A DNA stretch of 64,000 bases from Phytoseiulus persimilis (taxonomy: Eukaryota > Arthropoda > Arachnida > Mesostigmata > Phytoseiidae). The stretch is from assembly GCA_037576195.1 (NCBI GenBank), contig CM075104.1:25188211-25252210 (forward strand), read 5' to 3'. Positions within the stretch are counted from its first letter, which is position 1. Each line of letters begins with the position of its first letter. This document shows positions 38,091 to 52,860 of this stretch, piece after piece. The notes beneath the pieces are model-generated. The model saw only the letters and a program-made list of their open reading frames with translations, did no database searches and was not told the DNA's origin. A program made the position numbers and the translations under genes.

Positions 38091-38097
38091 CTTATAT
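38091..38097 (-). promoter_or_regulatory. TATA box of the four-cysteine secreted protein gene
   Basis: Read on the minus strand as ATATAAG, about 30 nt upstream of CTCAAAG near 38067, the likely start. The resulting leader exon is about 25 nt and ends at donor GAA|GTGAGT. Confidence 0.7.
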
Positions 38098-39912
38098 CCT
38101 GCCGCAAACTAGCAATACAGAGGAAAGCATGTCCAAGCCTTCCCGCTCTCAAGTCACACAGGTGTGGCGGATTGTCGATCAAACGAAGCTTCGTTCAACG
38201 ATGAGACGTTGCTTTTGCAATCGCAAGAGTCACGGAGCAAAATGTCATCTGACCACCGCTTGAGCATGTTTCTTGTCTTATGCGTCGTTGTAGCGTTCTG
38301 GCCGACATTGCGAATGCCTTTCATTTGGTCATGAATCTCGCATTTGATGACATCCTTTCGAAGAGCTTCTCATACAAAATTTGATTCTGAACGGTCATCA
38401 GAGGCTCGAAAGGTGATAGAGCTCTACCTAAACGGCTCGCTGATCACGATTTTCCGGTGGCAAGGCCCCGCCGCCGCAGCAGAAGATGATGATTCATCCA
38501 TCTTTAGTTTGGCAAATAATATCCAACAACTAAAATGAAAAATTTGAAGAAACTCTTCGTAGGAGCATTTCATCTTTTACCAAGAATCGAAGTCTGTAAC
38601 TGTTGTTTACAGAGATCTGACTCAAATCCTGGAGCCATTTCCCGCGGAGTTCCAAGTTAGGTTGTGTAGGAAGAGTAAGGTGCTTCCTTCTGTTGAGGTT
38701 AATGAACGAATCGAACGTAGAAATTTTAGGAGGTGGGAATGTTCCAAGGAACAGAACCTCTGTTGGACGAATGTCCCGCTGAGTCTAGCGTGTAGCGAGG
38801 AGAGGGTCCGTCCCGCAGTAGATTCAGATGATCTCATTAAATTCGAAGAAGTAGAGCGCTGTGCAATAACCTCACGGAAACTTGTGAACTCGTTGTCCAT
38901 TGGGATACTCCCAGAGAGTAGCGCTTGAGCGGATCGGATGAAAGCGAGCCCTCATTGCAGGAACTCGGTACGTGAGATATAATGCTTTTCGGAAGAGTTG
39001 TTAGAATTCTCTGAGCTGGGTTTCGTTATGGTAACATCCACGGACTTATGGAGCTCTAGGATAAGAGATCGCATCTCCTGTCACCAAGTACAGGGCGACT
39101 GGGGATAACAGGAACTCGCATTCATTGCTTGGAGTAAACACCGAGGGATTAGCTTGTTTGGGCTCCCCACTCACCTTACGACTCATAGGGTTTCAAAATT
39201 TCACCCTTGGCTCGAAGGCAGAGGCTCAAACGTTCCACGAGATTCGTGGCTATAGACCGCTTCTCTTCTGGAGACAACCGACCCCACTCACGACGACGGG
39301 AGAGCTTCAGTGCGCGATAACTCTTGTGCGGTTCATCGCACGCCCTCGTCCGTGGAAGAGACCAAACACTGAAGCCCATAGAATTCAGGTCGGGAGAATG
39401 AGCTGGCCACTCGGAGCAATACAGTCTCGCGCAATCTTAGCGTAGATCTACCAGCATGCTTGAGTAAGGGAGACAGTTTCGACCTGCCCTGCGTTTGAGG
39501 ACCAATCCCGGGTCTCGGGAGCTTTTCAGTCGACATGATCGCAGAGCTTCATGATGCTATCGGAGTATGAGAAATACAAAACCGTGGGACTCCAATCCCG
39601 AGCTACAGCTGCAGACGCAGCTGCAGTGACTGGGAATCATAGTACAGTTCAAACGATCGGAAGCGAATAACGCATACGCGACAAGCTTCCGCGAGAACTC
39701 GCTTCCACAACAGCCGGACACGTACAACAGCAATCGACAATTGAAACATTCCTACCCTAGGCGCCACCGGGCTTGGGAAATATCGGAGGTTTTCTCTCTG
39801 ATTTTACTTCTCGTGTCATCTCTCAGACATATTCCGGCACTGCGCTCAAGCTCAGTCACTCAGATCCAAGAGTCCGCCCAATCGTTGTGGTATGAGACTT
39901 CTGCGCAGACAT

Positions 39913-39963
39913 ATAGGGTGCCCCACTTAACAAGTTATGTCCTCGTCGACTGGGACACCCTAT
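39913..39963. repeat. Imperfect 16-bp inverted repeat starting ATAGGGTG
   Basis: The arms ATAGGGTGCCCCACTT and, reverse-complemented, ATAGGGTGTCCCAGTC match at 13 of 16 positions and enclose 19 bp. GGGTGTCCCA-type ends are known from arthropod DNA elements, so this may be a remnant or a hairpin. Confidence 0.6.
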
Positions 39964-40596
39964 CGAAGCTTCGTTGAGTTATATTCGGTCTCCCACTGAG
40001 AACGAGGGTTTTCGGGCTCGCGGGAATTCGGATTCGCAGCATTTCGGGCGTGCGAAACCGAACCCTGGGAGCAACTGATGAAGTCTGTGAGAATGCTCGG
40101 CTACGCGACTGAGTGGTTTCCGCTTGGTGCGCGGTTGCGGAGAGCTGTTGGGGACTCCAATGAGAATCGCCGCAATGTTCTCGCACGCGCGAAAGGCTCA
40201 GCCCTCCATTTCCTGAAGAAATGGCCCACATCTAACTCTCTAGCGGGACGAAACCTTCTCCATGATGTGTAGTATATATTCGGGAGGACACAGTTGTTTC
40301 TCCTCTCCCAATTCCCCCGGGGAATTGCTGGTTCCATGAACTACCAGCCATCAACAGCTGATTTGCGATGGACCAGTTACCTCAGCCGGGGGATCCATGG
40401 ATTACCGCGCAGTGAAAAGCGGCTCTTGGAATTCGGTACCGGTTCTGCTACCTCAATTAATGATTCGCGAGCGAGCTGAGGGGCTTCCTAAAGTATCGCA
40501 CTCCAAAGACGCTCCTTCGCCATTCGTAGGATTTTCGGGGAATCAGTCTTTTGAGCCACGGATGAACGGTATTATGAGTTTCTTTGGAATTTCTGG

Positions 40597-40675
40597 GAGG
40601 GGTGACTCCGGGACCCATCTGAGCATACTTTTCTGAGCCTGGGGAAGTGATTCCGGGACCAATCTGACTGAACTG
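40597..40675. repeat. Diverged tandem repeat, two units of about 40 bp
   Basis: Both units contain GTGA[C/T]TCCGGGACC[C/A]ATCTGA preceded by a G-rich stretch. They differ at several positions, so the duplication is old. Confidence 0.6.
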
Positions 40676-40885
40676 TCGGGATCTCGTTTGCTTCCTCAGA
40701 CTAAATGTAGCCCTACTTCTAACGAGCTCCTCTGAGTTTGTCTATCACTTCGGAACACACAGAAGCGCGGATCGTGGCGTTTCCCTGGAGATCAGATGCT
40801 CGAAATAGGGGGGAAATATCCCCGTGCGGGCCTCACAACAGCCCAGTTAAGCTTCTATGTAGCCCTTGCGATCGAGAAATACAAA

Positions 40886-43256
<2,371 letters not shown>

Positions 43257-43363
43257 AGGAACTCAATGCATCCCTCTTCACTAGTTATGTACACAAAAGT
43301 AATTGCTCTAGATCGAGATATTTAATTTATCATAGGTTCTTGTTCGAAGTATCCGAGGACTTG

Positions 43364-43369
43364 AATAAA
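43364..43369 (+). terminator. Ptges2: Polyadenylation signal of Ptges2
   Basis: AATAAA 108 nt after the Ptges2 stop. A second AATAAA at about 43495 could be an alternative end. Confidence 0.75.
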
Positions 43370-44380
43370 TGCTCAAGGGACTGCTTCGAACTTAGCTTGG
43401 GTGTCTTTTTAATTCGAGGGGGTTGACTCGCTCACAAAAACGAGTCTTCACTCACTGGGCGCGGTTTGCCACGGAAGTCGTGAAAAAAAAATCAAATAAA
43501 CGCCGGGCCCTTCCCCGGACACTGTTCCATGCCGATGTGGAGACGGAGGGATCGTCGTTGGATCATGTTTTGAATGTTCTCTCCCCGTTCATCGTAGGCC
43601 AACGGAGCCTCATCACTCCGGTTCGTGTTCGAGAGTTTCCAAAACCTCATCAAGCAAGCCTCGTTTCGAACGAATAAGGTGATAAACTACTCCACCTTGA
43701 GGTGCCTTAATCTGTCTGCGGAGAGCAGAATGTCGAACCAGAGGGATTCTTGCCGGAACTCCACGAGACTCGATTTTCCGCGGGAGGATCAAGAATCCGA
43801 GAAGGAAAACTCGCTTGATGACCTCCAGAATGACCGCATGAATCAGCGAAGCATCGAACAGAACGGCGAAACATGAGAAAGGGCCAGAAAGAGGAGAAAA
43901 GAGAAACCTGTATGTCTTTCTCCGGTTGCACTTGAGGGTATTTCGTTCGGATTCCCAACCGACAAGTACATGTAGAGTCAACTGTTATTCCTTAGTGCCC
44001 TGGACGGGAGCAGGTCGTTCAACGGTTCCTTTCTGGGAGTGTATTTTGTTTTGGTAGCGTTGCATATGTTAGCGGGACGGTTTCAGTGTTTGTTGCAGAT
44101 GGACTGCGGGAGCTGGATTTCTCTTTCGAGGCGAGGTCTTCAGGCGGCGGAAGCTCACAGCAGTCAGGAGCAGAACTAAGTTATCGAACAGTTGAATGTA
44201 TGCGTCTGTATCGCGGATTATGGGAGAGCGCAAGTTCCAGTTTGAGACTCGTATGGCGTCCTTGGCTACCAGTCTGATGAGCTCTAAGAATTCAAAGCTG
44301 GGTGGAATATGGAACTGTTTTGGATGATCGTGAGATAACGCGGTCGGATCACACAAAAACCGAGGCGTCGGTCACGGCTG
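43370..44380. other. Intergenic; opposing open frames at 43.6-43.9 kb
   Basis: 43625-43876 (+) and 43613-43981 (-) are both open and both look protein-like, so strand and coding status cannot be decided. No promoter or polyA signal favours either. Confidence 0.35.
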
Positions 44381-44386
44381 TTTATT
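44381..44386 (-). terminator. AATAAA following the 44.5-kb candidate
   Basis: Minus-strand AATAAA about 100 nt past the candidate stop. It is meaningful only if that gene is real. Confidence 0.3.
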
Positions 44387-44486
44387 CCGCGTCACAAGAG
44401 GAACTGAATGTATGATGATGTCATTCATGGCGCAACGAGGCGCCAAGTGTATCGCCTGAGGCAGCGCGCACCTGGTGTCAACCTGA

Positions 44487-44832
44487 TCAGAGTTGCGTTT
44501 GTAGTCCGCCCAGAAGCTGCTTTTTAAATTCTGAAATCCCTCTCCTCTTGTCCGAGGCACAGTTCTCCGATCCGAATTGCAATCAGCATGGGAACATCCA
44601 TTTTAGTCTTATTTCCCAGCTACGAGTGGAACGCTGCCACGTAGGGCAGTCACAGTCCGAGGAATCTACGGTGATTTCCGAATCCCAAAGCATCACTCAT
44701 CCTCCCATCCTCATCCATGATATCCGAATCATGCCAAGGTGGATCGTAGTCCAGGCGAACAAGTCGGCTGGATGCATCACCACCGAATCCATCGTAGACA
44801 ATGAGCACTGTATCGGGATCAGATTCCGCCAT
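44487..44832 (-). CDS. Candidate small acidic protein, 69 aa, two exons
   Basis: On the minus strand an ATG at 44832 opens an acidic frame (MAESDPDTVLIVYDGFGG, later DSDIMDEDGRMSDALGFG). A donor CACC|GTAGAT at 44669 and an acceptor GATTTCAG before 44530 join in phase 1. The second exon reads QFKKQLLGGLQTQL and stops at 44487. AATAAA lies at 44386-44381 on the same strand. The donor is weak and no family is recognised. An alternative reading of the last exon in another frame is also open. The protein-like composition and polyA signal make this worth testing. Confidence 0.28.
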
Positions 44833-47800
44833 CGGTCATGAGACGTGGAAATGCCATCTCATTCATTGCTGGGTTCCCGCTGACTGCTCTCATTGAAGTA
44901 CCGCGTCGCGAACAGTTTAAACTTCAGCGATATGAGAGGATGAGATGATGGCGGCTGGCGACCACCGTGAGGGATAAGGCTTAATGTCGGACACGCGGGC
45001 GATTTCTCCCATAATTTTTCGAGATTCCGAAAATTTCCGCTCCCCTAGCGGAGATATGTTTCCTGCTTCCGGATCATGGAGTCGTGAGCTCTTCAAGATT
45101 ATTAGTGAGATCTTCATACGACAGGAAATAGAATCCTCAGAGTCGGCGGAATCGTCGTCGACGTGACCTTGGCCACTTGAGAGCTCTTGGACGCTTCCCA
45201 GTGAAGTTGAATGAATCTCAAACGAATTCTTCATCATACCTCTCTGAAGTTGAGTCGCAGCTCGCTCGAAGGAGGGAGATATACTCCGCGAGCAGAGTTC
45301 GACACAACCATGATCATGGTGATGATTATGATTATTTTTGGTGGAGGTTATTCCGGGGTCGATCTCGCCATACTTTCGGGTGATCCAGAAGTCATGAATG
45401 TCACACCACAGACTCCACAAAGTAGGGTCAGATCGACCCCAGAATCACCTCCTCAGGCTTTCAAATGTAGGGTCAGACAGATCCTGAGAAAACCGCAGAC
45501 TCCGGAAAGCGCTCCCTGTACCCCCGAGAGTTGACTCATCCGCAGAAACACTTGCTCTGGACTTTTATTATAAAGATCAATCATGACTCAATCGCTTGAT
45601 CATAACTTGATCATCATTATGATCAATGGTAATAACTTGATTATCATCTAGACACTACATTCACGAGTTCCAAAGGATCATTCGAGATGACGACTGGATG
45701 TATGATTCTTGTTTGGCATTCTGATGAGCGCGGCGTATTCCTTCCATATTGGACGAAAAACAGTTCAAACCCAAGGGAGTTGGGTTCAACCAATGAAAAA
45801 CTCGTCTCAATGAGAGCCCAAGTTCTGGCCTGACTGGCTCGCGAAGAGAAGCGATGGTCGATCGGTCCAGCTGGTATTGGTTCTGTTTGGTACATGTCAT
45901 ATCTGTATACGACTATATCACTTCAGTATGAACTTCAACTTATCTACCCCCCTTCACACCTCGACACCTCGCCTCTTAGCTTTCAGCTCGAACGTGAGGT
46001 CTCTTGTTGTTGTTGACGACCATGGACGCAAGGGTCATGTTCGATTCGGAGTTATTATAAGTGTTAGTCCACTCTATGCCCATAAATCCAACTGTTTCAA
46101 TTTGAATCCCTTAGTCACCAGATTCTCCCGGATAGATCCTCCATCAATAGATGGATGGTCTCGGAGCAGATGAGCCTGGAAGGTGAGCGGACTGAGAAAA
46201 GTCCAGCCCCCCTGGAGACCTCACCCGACTTCTAGAATTAGTTATAATTTTATTTTTTCCCTCATGTGGTCTGACGTCAATGGATACGACGCATGAGAAC
46301 AGTATTATAGGTGGGAGTCGGCCTCCCTTAGGCTCGCGGAAAAGAATGTGCTTCGGCGGAGAAATTCGTCGATGTTGTTCTCGAAGTCTGTTCCCTTATC
46401 GACATCGCCGCGAACCAACGCTAGAATGATTACTAGAATCAAGTGCTCTCCCGTTGAGAAATTAAACTTTCATAGGATCTGGGAACTTCTCGAACGCAAT
46501 CGTCTGTTCTCGCACCTGCGGGTTGCTTCAGGTCTCCGCAGGAGCATACGGGAGATCTTTCCCATCCAACCTTGAGTCTCTCGAGCTCCGGGGCCCCCAG
46601 ACTCGATACTAGCTCATTCCATGAATCTTCCGAATCAGCGCAAGCGGATGCCTCCTGCAGCCGACCGTAGAGTCCTCAGAGCCGTATAAGGAGTCACCGC
46701 CGACCTTACCAATCCGTTGTTGGGCAATGGAAGCTCGGTCGGAAACGAATGAAAAGCATCCTTCAAAAAGAGATTTACATTTGGGATGGGGTTTGCAAAG
46801 CGGTTCGGGTCCTCGTTAGGTATCGGGAGTCGCGATTCGGAAGAATCTACAGATTGCCAGATCCGAAACGTCGCAACTTAACCCTGGCATTGTCTGGTTC
46901 GGCAGTTACCCGAACCAAATGCCGAGCGATTTTCCGAGTTGAAGGAGCTTAGTGAGCATAGCCTATGGGTTGAATTTCAAGGGAATCCATCGAAGTGATT
47001 TCCGACAACAGCTTTCCCACCGCCTTTCAGCTTGCTCAAAGTCAAATTCGGACGACTAGTATGACCGCGATCGATGATCCGCTCTGAAGTCTGTAACAAG
47101 GATTCCGATCACCACCAGATCATTGGCTGGCGACACGGCGAATCTGAAAGAGCAGGATCTGCGGGAGTTCCGTACCGGAGTGATGTTCCCGAGAGTGTCC
47201 CGACACGAGGAAACTTCTTCCCCTCGTAGACTCATTGGCGACGAACGAGAACACAAGATTCCCGGATCAGCGGACATGGAGCGCGGCTCAACTGTCTAGA
47301 GAACCGGAGGACTTCGAGTATGATACAACGATTGGATGAGTTGAACTCTCGGCCATACGAGTCTTCTGTGCGGTTCTGGCACGGGTGTCCTCCTTGCTGC
47401 ACTCATTCAGCGACCCACGGCTCAGGGACGCAGGAACATGATCAGATATGCCTTTTACAGGCTCGGATATCCAACTCGGCGGCCTCAACATCGCATGGTC
47501 CCCGTAACCGGATGCCCGTGAACTGGACCCCGGCGTCAACTGGGCCATGGCGTCAACCGGGCTACGGGGGCAACAGGGGCCTCAACCTGATCTCACCGGA
47601 TTCCCCCGCACGATTTCGAGCGCGCTGGCTGTCGATCTGCTCGCATCGCTCCGCTCGCTCGCGCCCTAACCTCACCCAATCTCCCAACAATTTTGAAACT
47701 TTTCGGAGCTGAACCTTAACAGAGTCCCCCGAAATCGATGAGCTGTCCGCCTCCACGTATACTAGGGCACGATGAAGGCTCACGGCGATCTATCATCATC

Positions 47801-48898
47801 GGATGCTTACACGTGAGCACCATGACCCAGTTGGGGATCATGCATTAGAATCGGCGTATCAGAGACAACCTAAGAATACCACCGCAGACATTCTGCTGGG
47901 AATCAAGCTTTTGAGTCGACGGATCACAGGACAACGTCAGAATTCGGTTCAAAGCCCATGATCCTACTTGAGATCACGTTTCTGAGTCTTCTGGTCAACA
48001 AATGAATGAAAAATTCCGCGAGGCGGCTTCAACTGAACAATCATGGATTCCAAGTCAAATCGAGACTCACCCTCGCAGCGATGGGGTGCCATCGACTCGA
48101 AGCCAACGCGTCGACAGGATCACCGGAGGAGAGCAGGCCCTGTGCGAGGATCCTATCTGTGGGAAGCCAGTTCTTTCGCAATCAGATGTATAGCTTGGAG
48201 AAACTTCGTCTTCAGTCCGCCATCTGAGTCTTCATTGTATTAACGCAAGAGCTTGCGCACTCGCGAGCGGTTGTGTAGCCAGGACTAGTGCATGGGGGAG
48301 GCAATCCTTCGTAGGGGAGGCGTATTCTGGGTTTTGGGGAGCCCAACATCAGAGTTGGGAATAATGATAATAAAGTGATGATCATGAATCCTAACCAGAC
48401 GTCCCCGAATTGGCGTGTACTGAGAACCCAGGAACCACACTTCTTGTGTAAGGTTCCTGACACGGGAGGTTCTTCTTACCTGGCATTCTCAGTACGCGCG
48501 AGATCGGGGCACTTTTAATATACCCAAGCGCCAGGCGTGAGGGTCGGATGTTCACGGGTTTCGAAGGAGACTTCCGACAATCGTGCTGTCTTTTACGAAT
48601 TTTTCCACAGTCTCGACTCTTCGGCATCAATCCACTCTATAGCCCGAATTCCAATATTTGGGACCGGTTGGCTCTTTTCCTCCGCGATACTCTAGGTTGA
48701 CCGCAAGCGTTTTCTGCCCGGACAGCCGAACTCGGTCTGACATTGCACTGAGCTCTCGTTGCCGGTGTGGATACTGAGTGGGGCACGGTATTCATTCATG
48801 TACCGCTGCCTCCAGCACCGTTTGCTTCCGTCGCGAGGGGACCGCTGCAGCTTCTCGATAGGCCCACTCGTATGCTCGTTTGCTCGCCACTCATCATG
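44833..48898. other. No recognisable gene
   Basis: Contains a minus frame of 167 codons (44917-45420) with no motif, ATGATTATGAT-rich sequence near 45310-45345, and a TGATCA-rich hairpin at 45607-45626. Confidence 0.4.
45607..45626. repeat. Perfect inverted repeat TTGATCAT / ATGATCAA
   Basis: Eight-base arms around a CATT loop. Further TTGATCAT and CTTGAT copies lie just upstream (45594-45614), making a small cluster of TGATCA sites. Confidence 0.75.
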
Positions 48899-49390
48899 CT
48901 ATGACGCAAAACTCTGCCCAACATCGGACACTGGACAACAACCAGGGATTGCATCATTGAGAAAGAGTGCGGAGAGATTCCATATCAGGGATGTCTTCCT
49001 TTCCATCAGCTCCACCGTGGCTCCTCCGGAAAATTGGCTCAAAACAGTTAATGAGGCGAGTACAGTGACCCTTTCCTTCAGCGTTTTGGATTCCTCCATC
49101 ATCCGAGCCCGGCTCTTCTTGACGGAGTTCCCATTGGGGGGCATATGATCTCTTGAGCAGAAACTTGACAAGATGTGTCCTGGCTCACGATAATTTTCAT
49201 GTACAGATACGTCCACAGATCTGATGGGTCATTACTTCCCAACAACTTACAATGATTTATGCTTCCAGAGGTCCACAGCGAGGCGTTGAGCAAGCGTCTT
49301 CGGCACTCGAACACATTCGTCAAACTTCAATTTGTGCTGATGTTTCGTGAGTGTTCTGTCGAATTTCTGGTAATCGTGAACTTTTGTCTT
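48899..49390 (-). CDS. Candidate spliced gene fragment, two exons, family unknown
   Basis: On the minus strand, exon 49390-49251 follows a TTGACATTGCAG acceptor, reads KTKVHDYQKFDRTLTKHQHK and later RVPKTLAQRLAVDLWKHKS, and ends at a perfect GTAAGT donor in phase 2. The next acceptor (TCTGCTCAAG before 49151) joins in the correct phase to DHMPPNGNSVKKSRARMMEE, with a hydrophobic run (RVTVLASLTVLSQFSGG) further on. The frame stops at 48899. The composition (Lys/His rich, then a hydrophobic segment) resembles real protein. I recognise no domain, and upstream exons were not found, so this is at most part of a gene. Confidence 0.28.
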
Positions 49391-52300
49391 CTGCAATGTC
49401 AAGGCTGCGATCGTTACGCTTCTCGTTGCGTCATTTCCACTCTGGTGAAATATTTCCGGAAACCACAGAATCAGCATTTCGGTGGGTCCTGATTTCGAGG
49501 TCGAGCAATGTACTGCGGACAGAGATTCCGTAGAGGACTCGCTCGTTTACGACCACAGTTCATTGAACTTCTCCTTCTGTACAGAATAAAGACCATATGC
49601 GTTTCGAAGAACGAGACGAGAACACGAGAGATCGACCGTCTTCGATTCCGCTTTCTGAGAGTCATGCGTACCATGGTATCCAGCATGTTGGACGGCGTCC
49701 GAAGTTTCAGGGTTATAAAATCGCAAGAGAACGCATCGGGATCAAGCTCAGGCCTCATTATACCGCGTGGAGGACTTACGCAAGAAGGAGCTTTATTCTA
49801 TTCTCGCTTCAAAGGCCGCGATAGAATTGCAGTCCAGATTTGAGAGTTTTTGTTCTCGGCGCTGCGCTCGTAACATCCCTGAACAAATTCGACTCCGCAT
49901 TCCAGACGACAATTCGTCACATCAGAAGAATATGCGCGCTAAAATCTCAGCCTTGCATTTGAAAATGCACACAGCAGAAGTTTTTCATCAAGTTTCGGAC
50001 CAGAGCGCGGATTCCACCTCTTAAGACCTTCGCCGGCCGAACATTTTTCACTTCTGGTGGCGCCATGGCTGCGGACTGTTGGTTTCTGCTCCTGCAGATA
50101 CTTTATTTGGATCCTCGCGACGTCGAGGGTCAAGGTATTGGCATTCCAGTGCTGTATTCCGCATGAGGGATCGGCTAAGAAAGGAGCTGATTCCGGCTTC
50201 CATTTATGGACGGTGTCAATCAGCTCAATAACAACGCCTGACTGTAAATCACCGACATCCTATCAAACACACAAGGAGGAGTGCTCTCTTGGTAGGCATC
50301 CTCTGGGAGCGAAGATTACTTCGGGGAATCATTCATTACCGGGATATAATTAGGAAGGAAGAATAGTGTCATCGGTGTTCCCTGCAAACGATCATGAATA
50401 AATTTTGACTCCGGGTGAACTCGAACTCAGAATTCCAAGTTGAGAGCGGTGAACGCGCTCCACGAGAAGGGAACCCTAATCGGATGCTTCCGCATCCGAA
50501 TGTGACTCGTTTCTTTGAGCGAGTCATCACCACTGCGATTCCAATAATCATTTCGTTTCGAAATCCAGAGAGGAACAGCCAGCACAAAAGTCCACAGAAT
50601 CTTTCCGAGGAACACCATAACGATGGCAAGCTACGAGGTAGGAACAGTCAGACACCGGAAGCGATACTCCGCAATCCGCTGTTACGACGAATCGTATGAC
50701 TTAGCGGCGTATCTCAAGTGTGAGCACTGAGTCGCCCTCGCAGCTGCAAAACGAGCCGACGGAGCCGCAGAGGCATCAGCATCAGCCGAAATCAAAATCT
50801 CGTTTGGCCAACCAGAATGGCTCACAGTGAGCATCGCGGTCATATTTCTGCCGACATTCAGAGCTACTCGTAAGGAAATAATATCGATTATCCACGCCCG
50901 CAACTCTACGAACGTCAATTTCATTGAAATTAATCCCCCGAAGTATTTATTCACATGATGAGAATTGATACAATATGTGGAGAGGAGGTCTCTTGACAAT
51001 CTACGTTCTCTGCGAAGATCAAAGAAAAGTTTGCCTGTCGTTTATGCTCTCCCTGGAATCTAGTTGGGAGATCGGCTTTTCGCACCGGCTCCGGCAACCG
51101 GGCTCAAACGAGGGCTCTAGAGACGGCAAAAAGAAAACTAATTCTCGGAAACTGACTTGGAGATCACGAAAATATTCAACACCCGAACTCTGAGTCAGAA
51201 ACTGTCCGGAGTGCAGCAGAACCAGCTCAATGATCCTTTGATACGATTCAGTTTCAACGGAGTCATGTGTTCGCAGTCGGTCGATCGCGGTTTCGGAGGA
51301 ATAGTAGACGCGAAACTACTCGACACAAGCATGATACCACCATTCTCATACCATAGCGGCGGACACAGACTCCCTCGCTTCATACCCGTGTGTGTGTATT
51401 CAATCATGTCTCCAGAATCCGTTGTATTGAGCGGAGAACCGAGGAGATTTTCGGCTCTCCCGAATGTCAGTGATCATGTCTGTTGACTTCCTGGAATCAC
51501 AGAGAATCTTTCCGGTCACTCCTTGGCGGTTTCAATCTGTTTCCATGAGCTGCTACATCCACTCGAGAAAAAAACAATCATTCGTCCCTAAATTCTGTTC
51601 CTAGAGTCTCACGAGAACTATTCAGACGGTCACTAGCTAACTGACGAAGAGTTGTTCCTGTCACGCACGGGATGTGCGAATGGCAGTCTATTTGGACCTT
51701 GGAGAGCGCAACAAACAATTTCAGTGAACGGAACCTGCATCAGCCAGAAAACTGCTCTGCGGAGGTTGCAAGAGTTGATGAAGGGACGCTGAGGTTTTGA
51801 CGGAGCTATGGAAGACTGGAAGTTTCCTTGATCCGGTGCACGCAACCAAATGGAACAGAGTCCCGTGCCTAACGGACACCGACGCGCACCGACGTTCTCA
51901 CGAATGCCGTGGTAACTGCGCTGGTCTTGCATCGAAACTGAGTGAGCCGATCCATTTTTGCGTTTTCTCGTGCGATCGAAGCCCGTTCGCGGGATTCCGC
52001 GAACAATCGCTCTGAGTCGACAATTCATTCGACTGTCGCCCTCGTTGTCCGCAGGCTGGCCCGTCCGCTCCTTCGGCGCTCATTCGGACGGACTAAGCGA
52101 GCGGACAGTCAATGACACTCAAGCGGAGGCATTTCGCAACAATCACAAAGCGAGCGTGCCAGAAAGTAGGCTCTGCCAAAATATTCTCGATGCCTTGCCA
52201 AATAATTTCGGCTGACCTTTCACCGGCGACCAGACAGAAACGCTAATCGCCATCCTCTTCAAAGTTCCTCGCTCGCTCTCTATCTCTATTTCGGCCCATG

Positions 52301-52660
52301 ATCTTCTGTTTATTGGTTGCCATGTTGAGGAATTTTGGAAGTCATCCCCAATCAGTTTTCGATCGTGTGCTATTTGTGGGCTTGAATCAAGCGGGAACAT
52401 CTCAGAATGCTTTTTACTTCCCTGATTCTGACAATAGATCAACAACGTCCAAAACATTTCGTCGTATTTTGGGAGATTGGTTGTACGGGCCCCCATCGAG
52501 TCGCTAGCGGCGATGGGGCGCTGGGACGCAACATACTCTGATCACTCATTGAGACCATTCAGGGGATTGGAAGATCATGGCGAACCATGACCACGGCGCG
52601 CAAGCGAGAAGTTCCGATGGCGCTTTAAAACGTCTTTGCTTCGCGCAGCACACGAACAGT
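49391..52660. other. No recognisable gene
   Basis: 49.5-50.1 kb has protein-like frames on both strands that may belong to the 49.2-kb candidate, but exons could not be chained in phase. A minus frame at 50618-50427 starts with a signal-peptide-like stretch (MVFLGKILWTFVLAVPLW) followed by Lys-Arg; it has no promoter and no partner exon that I could find. Confidence 0.35.
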
Positions 52661-52860
52661 AGAAGCCACTATTAGGTAAAAAGAGGATTTAATTTATATC
52701 AGAATTAAATCTGAACCATCTTAAGACCCAAGCCCACCGCCCGCAATGGGATTTGCGAGGCGATAGGGAGTGTTACTGAAGCAATACCGAAAGGTGAATC
52801 CGGGACACTCCTGAGGGCTGGCTGAGAGGTTCAGCCGAAAACAGAGAAGCCACTATTAGG
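52661..52860. repeat. 16-bp direct repeats flanking a 168-bp segment
   Basis: AGAAGCCACTATTAGG occurs at 52661-52676 and 52845-52860. The enclosed segment has an inverted repeat (GATTTAATT at 52686, AATTAAATC at 52703) near its left end. The arrangement suits a short retroposed or transposed insertion with target-site duplication. No poly(A) tail or coding capacity is visible. Confidence 0.7.

Larger units (their letters stand above)
38098..40885. other. Intergenic with small inverted and tandem repeats
   Basis: Short frames only. It contains the imperfect inverted repeat at 39913-39963 and the diverged tandem repeat at about 40597-40675. No TATA box is visible immediately upstream of Ptges2. 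Confidence 0.45.

Noticed and set aside
50427-50618. Signal-peptide-like frame followed by Lys-Arg, considered as a neuropeptide precursor
   Set aside because: No amidation or repeated peptide motif, no promoter, and an open frame on the other strand.
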